DNA of 64,000 bases, from positions 186,001-250,000 of the forward strand of contig NZ_CP096884.1 in NCBI RefSeq assembly GCF_023273855.1. The letters are read 5' to 3'. This document shows positions 26,721 to 33,426 of the stretch, piece after piece; the first letter of the stretch is position 1, and each line of letters begins with the position of its first letter. This DNA comes from Seonamhaeicola sp. ML3 (GTDB lineage: Bacteria; Bacteroidota; Bacteroidia; Flavobacteriales; Flavobacteriaceae). Under the pieces are notes generated by a model. It ran no database searches. It had not been told where the DNA came from and saw only the letters and a program-made list of their open reading frames with translations. The translations under genes were made by a program, and so were the position numbers.

Positions 26721-27122
26721 TTATTCTGTAGAAATAGTAAAATCCTTTTCTTTCCAACTTAAAAAACCACCTTTAAGGTCATAGATTTTTTTAAAACCAA
26801 GTGTTTTGAACACCTTTACACTTTTAGCACTTCGTTTACCAGAACGACAATAAATGTAAACTGGTTTTTCCTTATCTAAACGCTTTTCTATTAGACTTCT
26901 AAAATTAGTAGAAAAAAAATTGATATTAATGCTTCCTGCTATATGTCCTGCTCTAAATTCCTTTGAAGTTCTAACATCCACCAATTGTATATCTTCATTG
27001 TTGATGATATCGTTTAAATCCTTTGGTGAAATCTTTATAACACCGTCATCATATGAGGATTGTTTACACCCTGTTGTGGAAAAACTGAAAAGCGAACAAA
27101 TCAAAACTAGTAGCTGTTTCAT
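26721..27122 (-). CDS. Rhodanese-domain lipoprotein
   Basis: A 133-residue protein with a lipoprotein-type signal (FSFSTTGC, Cys19) and a single rhodanese domain. It has the active-site loop CRSGKRS with Cys92, preceded by VDVRTSKEFRAGHIAGSINI, the conserved rhodanese entrance. It could transfer sulfane sulfur in the periplasm. It lies 2 bases after the cytoplasmic rhodanese gene, so the two are co-transcribed. The gap 26494-26720 shows nothing recognisable. Confidence 0.85.
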   Translation of the reverse strand: MKQLLVLICSLFSFSTTGCKQSSYDDGVIKISPKDLNDIINNEDIQLVDVRTSKEFRAGHIAGSININFFSTNFRSLIEKRLDKEKPVYIYCRSGKRSAKSVKVFKTLGFKKIYDLKGGFLSWKEKDFTISTE

Positions 27123-27124
27123 GG

Positions 27125-27442
27125 TTATTCCATATCAACAACTTCTCCGGTCCAATCTAACATTCCTCCCTCGAGGTTATAAGCATTCTCAAACCCTAAT
27201 TCTTCCATAATAACACATGCTTGACCGCTCCTGTTCCCCGAGCGACAATAAACATAGTAATTCTTACTTTTATCTAACTCGTCAATCTTATCAACAAACT
27301 CATCTCCTAGATAAAAATCAATATGTATTGCATTGGGTATAATACCTTCGGTTACTTCCGCATCGGTTCTTACATCAAGAACAACCGCTTTATCGTCAGC
27401 CGCTAATTGTTCTGCCCATTCTTCTTGTGTTAAATCTTCCAT
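27125..27442 (-). CDS. Rhodanese-like sulfurtransferase
   Basis: A 105-residue single-domain rhodanese. The natural start is ATG 27442 (MEDLTQEEWAEQL); the frame is open upstream but without homologous sequence. LDVRTDAEVTEGIIPNAIHIDF and the loop CRSGNRSG with Cys66 define the fold. No signal peptide, so it is cytoplasmic. TAATTTTG (27469-27476 read leftward) is a -7 box 27 bases upstream. It pairs with the exported rhodanese next to it. Confidence 0.88.
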   Translation of the reverse strand: MEDLTQEEWAEQLAADDKAVVLDVRTDAEVTEGIIPNAIHIDFYLGDEFVDKIDELDKSKNYYVYCRSGNRSGQACVIMEELGFENAYNLEGGMLDWTGEVVDME

Positions 27443-27468
27443 ATATTTATGTGAATTAATTATGAATA

Positions 27469-27476
27469 CAAAATTA
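27469..27476 (-). promoter_or_regulatory. -7 box of the rhodanese pair
   Basis: CAAAATTA reads TAATTTTG leftward, an exact TAnnTTTG match 27 bases before ATG 27442. Confidence 0.45.
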
Positions 27477-27496
27477 GTACTTCTTATTCTATAGAC

Positions 27497-27528
27497 GAAA
27501 AAAAACTGAAGCATTACACTTCAGTTTT
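27497..27528 (-). terminator. Terminator of the thioredoxin-fold operon
   Basis: Stem AAAACTGAAG (27519-27528 read leftward) with CTTCAGTTTT (27502-27511), loop of 7, followed by a T-run of eight in the minus direction. It separates the tlpA-thioredoxin pair from the rhodanese pair. Confidence 0.85.
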
Positions 27529-27550
27529 CAATAATGTTTAATTGTTTTAT

Positions 27551-28171
27551 TTATACTTTAATAGAGCACCCAATAGCTTTAGTTTCTTTTTCAGGAACTT
27601 CTTTACCATCTATTAGAGCATCTACGGCATTTTCAACATACTTTGTAGTAACCGCAGAGGCATCTTTATAATTATTATCAATAGCTCCAATATACTTTAC
27701 AAATAAACTACCATCAATTTTAGACAAAACAAAGACATGTGGTGTTTTAGTCGCTCCGAACTTCGGAAAAACAGTTTGTCCCTCATCTATCAAGTAAGGA
27801 AATGTAAACCCTTTATCTTGGGCTCTTTGTTTCATAGCCTCTAAATTGTCTCCTGGCTTTATACTCGTATTATTAGGCATAATGGCAATTACAGGATATC
27901 CTTTTGATGCATATTTCTTGTCTAACTCAATAATACGATCTTCGTACATAACAGCATACGGACAGGTATTACATGTGAAGGTTACAATAAAACCTTTGGC
28001 ATCTTTGTAATCTGATAAAGAAACCATATTTCCGTCTATGTTTCTAAGAGAAAAATCTTCTGCGACATCCCCTATCTTATAACCAGTATCCAAATCATTA
28101 TTTGGAGCGGTAAATGCAGTAACTAAAATGGCCACAAAAGCCACTGTAAATAATTTAATTGTTTTGCTCAT
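27551..28171 (-). CDS. Exported thioredoxin-family (AhpC/TSA-like) protein
   Basis: A 206-residue protein with a signal peptide (LFTVAFVAILVTAFTA) and a redoxin domain: YKIGDVAEDFSLRNIDGNMVSLSDY, then FTCNTCPYAVMYEDRI with the redox pair CNTC, and MPNNTSIKPGD. It belongs to the thioredoxin family proteins that resemble peroxiredoxins but keep a CxxC. It probably handles periplasmic thiol or peroxide stress. It starts 6 bases after the TlpA-like gene and forms an operon with it. Confidence 0.87.
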   Translation of the reverse strand: MSKTIKLFTVAFVAILVTAFTAPNNDLDTGYKIGDVAEDFSLRNIDGNMVSLSDYKDAKGFIVTFTCNTCPYAVMYEDRIIELDKKYASKGYPVIAIMPNNTSIKPGDNLEAMKQRAQDKGFTFPYLIDEGQTVFPKFGATKTPHVFVLSKIDGSLFVKYIGAIDNNYKDASAVTTKYVENAVDALIDGKEVPEKETKAIGCSIKV

Positions 28172-28177
28172 TTTATT

Positions 28178-28720
28178 TTAGTTTAAAAATTTCTTTAAAG
28201 CTTCTTCCAACTCGGTATAGTTGAATGACTGTTCATAAAAACTACTTTTTTCATCGTTGATAATAATCGTTGCTGGAATAGAACCAGACCAATCCTGATT
28301 TATTTGAGGTATCCAACGATTTGAATCTGGATCATCTAATACCAACACTTTAGATTTTAAATCTCTTTCTTTAATAAACGGTTTTAATTTAGATTCGTAT
28401 TGGTGTGGAAAGTCTAAGCTAACCAGTAAAACCTCAACATTTTTGTCTTTATATTTTGCTCCCAATTGTTCAAAATAAGGTAATTCTTTTACACAAGGCT
28501 TACACCATGTAGCCCAAAAATTAATCACGTGTATCTTTCCATCGTTCTTTGATAATAGAGGTTTTAATCCATCATAATCATAAATCTCTAATTCAACATC
28601 ATTATAAATAGCTTTATTTTCAGGTAATGCTTCGCTTGTTACTTGTTTAACTGTATCTTTCTTCTGGTTGTTACAACTTAATAGTGTAAGAACCGCAATG
28701 AATACTAACTTTAACTTCAT
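28178..28720 (-). CDS. TlpA-like thiol-disulfide oxidoreductase, lipoprotein
   Basis: I chose ATG 28720 (MKLKLVFIAVLTLLSCNN), which places a clean lipobox (LLSC) close to the start; the frame continues to 28750. About 180 residues with a thioredoxin fold and WATWCKPCVKELPYF, the WCxxC active site of TlpA/ResA-type reductases. Such proteins reduce periplasmic disulfides, for example in cytochrome c maturation. This fits the multihaem cytochrome in the same genome. Co-transcribed with the redoxin downstream. Confidence 0.87.
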   Translation of the reverse strand: MKLKLVFIAVLTLLSCNNQKKDTVKQVTSEALPENKAIYNDVELEIYDYDGLKPLLSKNDGKIHVINFWATWCKPCVKELPYFEQLGAKYKDKNVEVLLVSLDFPHQYESKLKPFIKERDLKSKVLVLDDPDSNRWIPQINQDWSGSIPATIIINDEKSSFYEQSFNYTELEEALKKFLN

Positions 28721-28795
28721 AAGCATAAAAATAATGATTCCTTCTTTCAACTAAACATATTTAACAATCTTTTAGACAAAAAAGACAATAAACTA

Positions 28796-28826
28796 TTGCT
28801 TAATTATTTTTTCATTTTTATATTTG
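28796..28826 (+). promoter_or_regulatory. trp operon promoter
   Basis: TTG at 28796-28798, then a 20-base spacer, then TATATTTG at 28819-28826. Both elements match the Bacteroidota sigma-A promoter (TTG at -33, TAnnTTTG at -7). The leader peptide ATG follows 20 bases later. Confidence 0.75.
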
Positions 28827-28846
28827 TGCTTCGAAGATTAAAATCA

Positions 28847-28894
28847 ATGAAAAACAATTTAAATAATACTTGGTGGTGGTGCTCTCGAAACTAA
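28847..28894 (+). CDS. trpL: trp operon leader peptide
   Basis: A 15-residue open frame reading MKNNLNNTWWWCSRN with three consecutive TGG Trp codons. It lies between a clear promoter and an intrinsic terminator ahead of trpE. This is the classical layout of ribosome-mediated attenuation: when charged tRNA-Trp is scarce the ribosome stalls at WWW and the terminator is not formed. It is too short for ordinary gene callers. Confidence 0.92.
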   Translation: MKNNLNNTWWWCSRN

Positions 28895-28896
28895 AA

Positions 28897-28970
28897 TTCG
28901 TGAAGTAAAATCCTAGTATATTTAAAATCTAAAATATCAAAAGGCTTGTCATTCACGACAAGCCTTTTTT
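28897..28970 (+). terminator. trp attenuator: antiterminator segment and terminator hairpin
   Basis: Terminator stem AAGGCTTGTC (28941-28950) with GACAAGCCTT (28957-28966), loop ATTCAC, then a T-run to 28970. Upstream, TCGTGAA (28898-28904), directly after the leader stop, is complementary to TTCACGA (28952-28958), which covers the terminator loop and the first bases of its 3' arm. It could nucleate an antiterminator. trpE starts at the end of the T-run. Confidence 0.85.
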
Positions 28971-28979
28971 ATGTTAACA

Positions 28980-30386
28980 ATGGAAAAATTTAGCCTTTAT
29001 ACACACCATAAACGCATTTTAACAGACACCATCACACCTGTTTCAGTGTATTACAAAATTAGAGACAAATACCCTAATAGTATTCTATTAGAAAGTGGGG
29101 ACTACCACAGAAATCACAAGAATTTCTCATACATCTGTTTTAACCCTATAGCAACAATAAAAATTGAAAATGAGGTTATAGAACAGACCTTCCCCGACGG
29201 TAGTTCATCAACATTAGAGATTACACCCGAAGTAGATGTTGTGGATGAAATATACAAGTTTACCAAACGTTTTGATGTGTCTTCTGAAGAAAATTTCAAG
29301 TTCATCAACAATGGAATTTTTGGTTATACTGCCTACGATGCTGTTAGATATTTTGAAGATATTGAAATTGGGAAAAAGGAAAATTCAATTAATATTCCAG
29401 ATGTCTATTATGCGGTTTATCAAAATATCATCGCTATAAATCATTTTAAAAATGAGGCGTACATATTTGCCCATTGTTTTGATGGCGTAGAAAGTAACAT
29501 TGATGTAATAGATAAACTTATAAACATACAAAACTTTGCGTCGTTTAATTTTAATGCTAAAGGAGACATTACTTCTAATTTAACGGATGAAGAGTTTCTT
29601 CAGCACGTAGATTATGCAAAAAAACACTGTGCAAGAGGCGATGTTTTTCAATTGGTGCTATCGAGAAGTTTTTCTCAAGAGTTTACCGGTGATGATTTTA
29701 ATGTATACAGAGCCCTAAGGAGTATAAACCCTTCTCCCTACCTGTTCTATTTTGATTATGGCAACTTTAAAATCATGGGAAGTTCTCCTGAAGCCCAACT
29801 TATAGTTAGTGACGGTTTAGCAGAAATTCATCCCATTGCTGGAACATTTAGACGTACAGGTGATGATGATAAAGATGCCATCTTAGCTGATAAATTAGTT
29901 AAAGACGAAAAGGAAAATGCAGAGCATGTAATGCTTGTGGACCTTGCAAGAAATGATTTAAGCCGCCATGGTAGCAATGTAAAAGTTGAAACCTACAGAG
30001 AGGTTCAGTTTTTCTCTCATGTAATTCATTTGGTTAGTAAAGTAACCGGACATAAACATGATACAACTTCAACTATGCAAGTTGTAGCCGATACATTTCC
30101 AGCGGGAACATTAAGTGGAGCTCCTAAACATAGAGCCATGCAACTTATTGAACAATATGAAAAAACAAGTAGAGGGTTTTATGGTGGTGCTATAGGTTTT
30201 ATGGATTTTGAGGGCAATTTTAACCATGCCATCATGATTAGAACTTTTTTAAGTAAAGATTATAAACTTAATTGGCAGGCAGGCGCAGGACTGGTTTCGA
30301 AATCAAATCCTGAAAGCGAAAGACAAGAAGTTTTCAACAAATTAGGAGCGTTAAACAAAGCAATTCAATTAGCAGAAGATATATAA
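28980..30386 (+). CDS. trpE: Anthranilate synthase component I
   Basis: A 468-residue protein from ATG 28980 (MEKFSLYTHHK); ATG 28971 is also in frame but touches the attenuator T-run. TrpE makes anthranilate from chorismate with ammonia from TrpG. SILLESGDYHRNHKNFSYI contains LLES-x10-S, the tryptophan feedback-binding motif, so the enzyme is probably end-product inhibited. The C-terminal chorismate-binding domain has FPAGTLSGAPKHRAMQLIEQ and RGFYGGAIGFMDFEGNFNHAIMIRT. First structural gene of the operon, behind the attenuator. Confidence 0.97.
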   Translation: MEKFSLYTHHKRILTDTITPVSVYYKIRDKYPNSILLESGDYHRNHKNFSYICFNPIATIKIENEVIEQTFPDGSSSTLEITPEVDVVDEIYKFTKRFDVSSEENFKFINNGIFGYTAYDAVRYFEDIEIGKKENSINIPDVYYAVYQNIIAINHFKNEAYIFAHCFDGVESNIDVIDKLINIQNFASFNFNAKGDITSNLTDEEFLQHVDYAKKHCARGDVFQLVLSRSFSQEFTGDDFNVYRALRSINPSPYLFYFDYGNFKIMGSSPEAQLIVSDGLAEIHPIAGTFRRTGDDDKDAILADKLVKDEKENAEHVMLVDLARNDLSRHGSNVKVETYREVQFFSHVIHLVSKVTGHKHDTTSTMQVVADTFPAGTLSGAPKHRAMQLIEQYEKTSRGFYGGAIGFMDFEGNFNHAIMIRTFLSKDYKLNWQAGAGLVSKSNPESERQEVFNKLGALNKAIQLAEDI

Positions 30387-30406
30387 AGTTAGAAGTTAGA
30401 AAGTTG
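30385..30406 (+). repeat. Short heptamer repeat at the trpE 3' end
   Basis: Directly at the trpE stop the sequence runs AAGTTAG AAGTTAG AAAGTTGAG, a 7-base period repeated about 2-3 times. It is one of several heptamer tracts at gene ends in this window. Confidence 0.5.
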
Positions 30407-30420
30407 AGAATCAGGCTTGA

Positions 30421-30688
30421 CATAAAAAATAAATAAGCAGAAAATCATGTCCCATATTCCGACAAAGTCGGAAGTATCAATCTGCAGAAATAATGAACGA
30501 AGGAATGGAGATGCTAAGCGAAGCTTTGAGCGCGAGATTCCGAAAGGGAATGTTCCGAAGGAATTTCCTTAGATTGATTTGATTTCCTGCCGGCAGGCAG
30601 GTTTGGTTCGTTTTGTATCAAGACAAGATGAACAAAAATAAAATAAGAAAACAACTAAATATAGATTCCTGCATTCGCAGGAATGACA
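30421..30688 (+). repeat. Dispersed intergenic repeat element, copy 1 (trpE-trpG)
   Basis: About 270 bases with no gene. It shares blocks with copies 2 and 3: AGAAATAATGAACGAA, GATGC.AAGC.AAGCTT, a GGTTCGTTTTG.ATCAAG block and an end palindrome GATTCCTGC-N4-GCAGGAATGACA. A further small palindrome CCTGCCGGCAGGCAGG lies inside it at 30586-30601. The element ends exactly at the trpG start region. Translation of the reverse strand gives the VIPA-type peptide known from bacterial palindromic repeats, so it is not a gene. Confidence 0.75.
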
Positions 30689-31261
30689 AATGAAATGAAA
30701 AGAGTTTTAGTAATAGATAACTACGATAGTTTCACATATAATCTGGTTCATTATTTAGAAGATTTAAATTGTGACGTAACAGTATATAGGAATGATAAAT
30801 TAGAACTTGAAGATGTTGAGGCTTTTGACAAAATAGTTTTGTCTCCAGGGCCAGGAATTCCAGATGAGGCCGGTTTATTAAAAGCCATTATAGAAAAATA
30901 TGCTCCTACTAAAAGTATTTTAGGAGTTTGTTTAGGTCAACAAGCTATTGGCGAAGTTTTTGGAGGTACTTTAGTAAACCTTGATGAAGTCTATCATGGT
31001 GTTGCTACAAAAGTTGAAATTAGTGTAGATGATGAATCGATTTTCAATGGATTAGACAAAGAAATTGAAGTAGGCCGTTATCACTCTTGGGTTGTAAATG
31101 CCGATTTACCTGAAAGTTTGGAGGCGACCTCTTTTGATGCTAACGGACAAGTAATGTCTTTAAGACATAAACAATATGATGTAAAAGGCGTTCAATATCA
31201 CCCAGAGTCTGTCCTAACCCCAGACGGAAAAAAAATATTAGAAAATTGGGTAAATAGTTAG
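30683..31261 (+). CDS. trpG: Anthranilate synthase component II (glutamine amidotransferase)
   Basis: A 192-residue class I amidotransferase (188 from ATG 30695, MKRVLVIDNYDSFTYNL). LGVCLGQQAIGEVFGG holds the nucleophile Cys, and VQYHPESV the catalytic His and Glu; LSPGPGIP forms the oxyanion region. It supplies ammonia to TrpE and may also serve as PabA. The upstream ATG at 30683 comes from the repeat element (ATGACA) and is in frame, adding MTNE. Which start is used is not decided by a ribosome site. The stop codon lies inside a heptamer repeat. Confidence 0.96.
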   Translation: MTNEMKRVLVIDNYDSFTYNLVHYLEDLNCDVTVYRNDKLELEDVEAFDKIVLSPGPGIPDEAGLLKAIIEKYAPTKSILGVCLGQQAIGEVFGGTLVNLDEVYHGVATKVEISVDDESIFNGLDKEIEVGRYHSWVVNADLPESLEATSFDANGQVMSLRHKQYDVKGVQYHPESVLTPDGKKILENWVNS

Positions 31262-31305
31262 CTGTTAGCTGTTAGCTGTTAGCTGTTAGCTGTTAGCTGT
31301 TAGCT
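31257..31305 (+). repeat. Heptanucleotide tandem repeat, GTTAGCT x 7
   Basis: Seven perfect copies of GTTAGCT. The first copy supplies the trpG stop (AGT TAG). The stop sits in the first unit, so copy-number change would not alter the TrpG protein but would change the trpG-trpD spacer by multiples of 7. Confidence 0.95.
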
Positions 31306-31320
31306 GAAAAAGAGATAATA

Positions 31321-31591
31321 GTTTAAATGAAAAATAAATTTACAGAAAGTCAAATCCCAATTCAATTCGTAGAATTGATAGCCAAGGCGAAGAATAGATG
31401 AAGAAAAGCTCCGAAATCAGGAGAACAAAGTTCGACGCGGAGTTTTCAAATCGGTTTTTATCCCGAAAACCGGGATAAAAAATTCCTTGACTTGGATGTC
31501 CTTTTTTGATTCGTTTTTTGGACAAGCAAAAAATGAATGGGAAATAATAAAGTGTAATTTAAAATAGATTTCTGCCTTCGCAGGAATGACA
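31321..31591 (+). repeat. Dispersed intergenic repeat element, copy 2 (trpG-trpD), 324-bp gene-free gap
   Basis: The gap 31262-31585 has no supported gene. It holds the heptamer tract, a hairpin (ATCCCGAAAACCGGGAT at 31459-31475), a block resembling copies 1 and 3 (TTTTTTGATTCGTTTTTTGG, then ACAAGCAAAAAATGAA), and the end palindrome TTCTGCCTTCGCAGGAATGACA. The element ends at the trpD start. Open frames on the minus strand are translations of the repeat. Confidence 0.75.
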
Positions 31592-32587
31592 AGAATGAAA
31601 GACATACTTAATAGATTAATAAACCATGAAACCATCTCTACCGAGGAGGCTAAACAGGTTATAGTTAACATATCAAATGATATGTATAACCCAAGTCAAA
31701 TTGCTTGTTTTCTTTCGGTTTATATGATGCGAAGCATTACCATTGAAGAGTTACAGGGCTTTAGGGATGCTCTTCTTGAATTATGTGTAGCGGTTGACTT
31801 AAAAGACTTTGATGCTATTGATATTGTTGGTACTGGAGGTGATGGTAAAAACACCTTCAACATCTCTACCTTGTCATCGTTCATTACTGCAGGTGCCGGA
31901 ATTAATGTCTCAAAGCATGGAAACTATGGCGTGTCTTCAACCTCTGGGTCCTCTAATGTTATGGAGAACCTAGGCGTTAAATTTTCTAATGACGAAGACT
32001 TTTTAAGACGTTGCTTGGACAAAGCAGGTATCTGTATTTTACATGCTCCTCTTTTTCATCCAGCCATGAAAAATGTTGCTCCAATAAGAAGAGAACTAGG
32101 TGTTAAGACTTTTTTTAATATGTTGGGGCCAATGGTTAACCCTTCATTTCCTAAAAGTCAATCACTAGGCGTATTTAACCTAGAAGTGTTGCGTCTTTAT
32201 AGCTTTCTATATCAAAATACAGACAAAAACTACAGCATTGTTTATGCTTTAGACGGTTATGATGAGATCTCATTAACTGGAGAAGCGAAAATTGTTTCTA
32301 ATCAAGCTGAAAAATTGTTTACACCAGAAGACTTAGGCCTAAATAAAATAAAACAAGAAGCCATCTATGGTGGAGACACTGTTGAAGATGCAGCCAAAAT
32401 ATTTCTAGATATTATTAGCGGTAAAGGAACTGATGCACAAAATAATGTTGTTTGTGCCAATGCAGGTTTGGCTATTGCTACCTCTAAACAGATTTCTCAC
32501 AAAGAAGGCTTTGAAATAGCTAAAGAATCACTGTTATCAGGTAAAGCGAAACAAAGTTTGCATAAATTGATTGAATTAAGTAGATAA
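31586..32587 (+). CDS. trpD: Anthranilate phosphoribosyltransferase
   Basis: A 333-residue enzyme (330 from ATG 31595, MKDILNRLINHE). It attaches phosphoribose from PRPP to anthranilate. VGTGGDGKNTFNIST is the PRPP-binding glycine loop, and SKHGNYGVSSTSGSSNVMENLGV and HPAMKNVAPIRRELGVKTFFNMLGPMVNP are the family signatures. The upstream ATG 31586 lies in the repeat tail (ATGACA) and is in frame, adding MTR. Confidence 0.96.
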   Translation: MTRMKDILNRLINHETISTEEAKQVIVNISNDMYNPSQIACFLSVYMMRSITIEELQGFRDALLELCVAVDLKDFDAIDIVGTGGDGKNTFNISTLSSFITAGAGINVSKHGNYGVSSTSGSSNVMENLGVKFSNDEDFLRRCLDKAGICILHAPLFHPAMKNVAPIRRELGVKTFFNMLGPMVNPSFPKSQSLGVFNLEVLRLYSFLYQNTDKNYSIVYALDGYDEISLTGEAKIVSNQAEKLFTPEDLGLNKIKQEAIYGGDTVEDAAKIFLDIISGKGTDAQNNVVCANAGLAIATSKQISHKEGFEIAKESLLSGKAKQSLHKLIELSR

Positions 32588-32616
32588 ATAAGTAGGCCAT
32601 TGGCAGTAAGATGGTT

Positions 32617-32637
32617 GACTGAAGACTGAAGACTGAA
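32617..32637 (+). repeat. Heptamer repeat GACTGAA x 3
   Basis: Three perfect copies of GACTGAA in the 53-base trpD-trpC spacer, ending 3 bases before the trpC ATG. Same 7-base period as the trpE and trpG tracts but another sequence. Confidence 0.8.
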
Positions 32638-32640
32638 AAA

Positions 32641-33426
32641 ATGAACATACTGGATAAAATAGTAATTGATAAACGCAAAGAAGTTGATTTAAGAAAAGGG
32701 TTAATACCTATTTCACAATTGGAGCAATCCGTATTATTTTCAAGAAATACGGTATCATTGGCTGAACGTTTAAAAAATAGTGCTTCTGGGATTATCGCAG
32801 AACACAAAAGACGATCTCCTTCAAAATCAATAATCAACAACAGTTTAAATACTCAAGATGTTGCGTCTGGTTATGAAAACGCAGGTGTTTGTGGAATGTC
32901 CGTTCTAACCGATGGAAAATATTTTGGTGGTTCTTTAGATGATTTATTAACCGCCCGAGCTAGTTGTGAATTGCCGTTATTAAGAAAAGAATTCATTATT
33001 GATGAATATCAAATTCTTGAAGCTAAAGCTTACGGTGCTGATGTCATTTTATTAATAGCTGCCATTTTAACCAGAGAAGAAATAAAACAGTTTTCTGAAT
33101 TTGCTAAAAGCTTAAACCTCAATGTACTTTTAGAAGTACACAACGAAGAAGAATTGCAGAAGTCCATAATGCCAAGTTTGGATATGCTTGGCGTTAACAA
33201 TAGAAACCTCAAGACTTTTGAAGTTAGCTTAGAAACAAGTAAATCTTTAAGTAGCATTATTCCAGATGACTTTGTAAAAGTATCAGAAAGTGGAATTAGT
33301 AATGTAAATGCTATTAAGGAGTTGCAACCTTACGGTTACAAAGGATTTCTAATTGGGGAAAACTTTATGAAAACAGATAACCCAGGGGCTAGCGCCACAG
33401 AATTTATAAAAGAACTAGAGCTATGA
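32641..33426 (+). CDS. trpC: Indole-3-glycerol phosphate synthase
   Basis: A 261-residue TIM barrel. It converts carboxyphenylaminodeoxyribulose phosphate to indole-3-glycerol phosphate. ASGIIAEHKRRSPSKSIIN is the catalytic-lysine signature; LLRKEFIIDEYQILEAKAYGADVILLI, LLEVHNEEEL and GVNNRNLKTF, then VSESGISN complete the barrel motifs. It overlaps the trpF-trpB frame by 4 bases (ATGA), so translation is coupled. Confidence 0.96.
   Translation: MNILDKIVIDKRKEVDLRKGLIPISQLEQSVLFSRNTVSLAERLKNSASGIIAEHKRRSPSKSIINNSLNTQDVASGYENAGVCGMSVLTDGKYFGGSLDDLLTARASCELPLLRKEFIIDEYQILEAKAYGADVILLIAAILTREEIKQFSEFAKSLNLNVLLEVHNEEELQKSIMPSLDMLGVNNRNLKTFEVSLETSKSLSSIIPDDFVKVSESGISNVNAIKELQPYGYKGFLIGENFMKTDNPGASATEFIKELEL

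Noticed and set aside
29114-29311. Minus-strand frame inside trpE
   Set aside because: Shadow of the trpE coding sequence.
31340-31671. Minus-strand frames containing a VIPAKAGI-type peptide
   Set aside because: These are translations of the dispersed palindromic repeat; that peptide is known to arise from such repeats and not from genes.
32520-32840. Minus-strand frame across the trpD-trpC junction
   Set aside because: It is antisense to two well-supported genes and has no recognisable domain.
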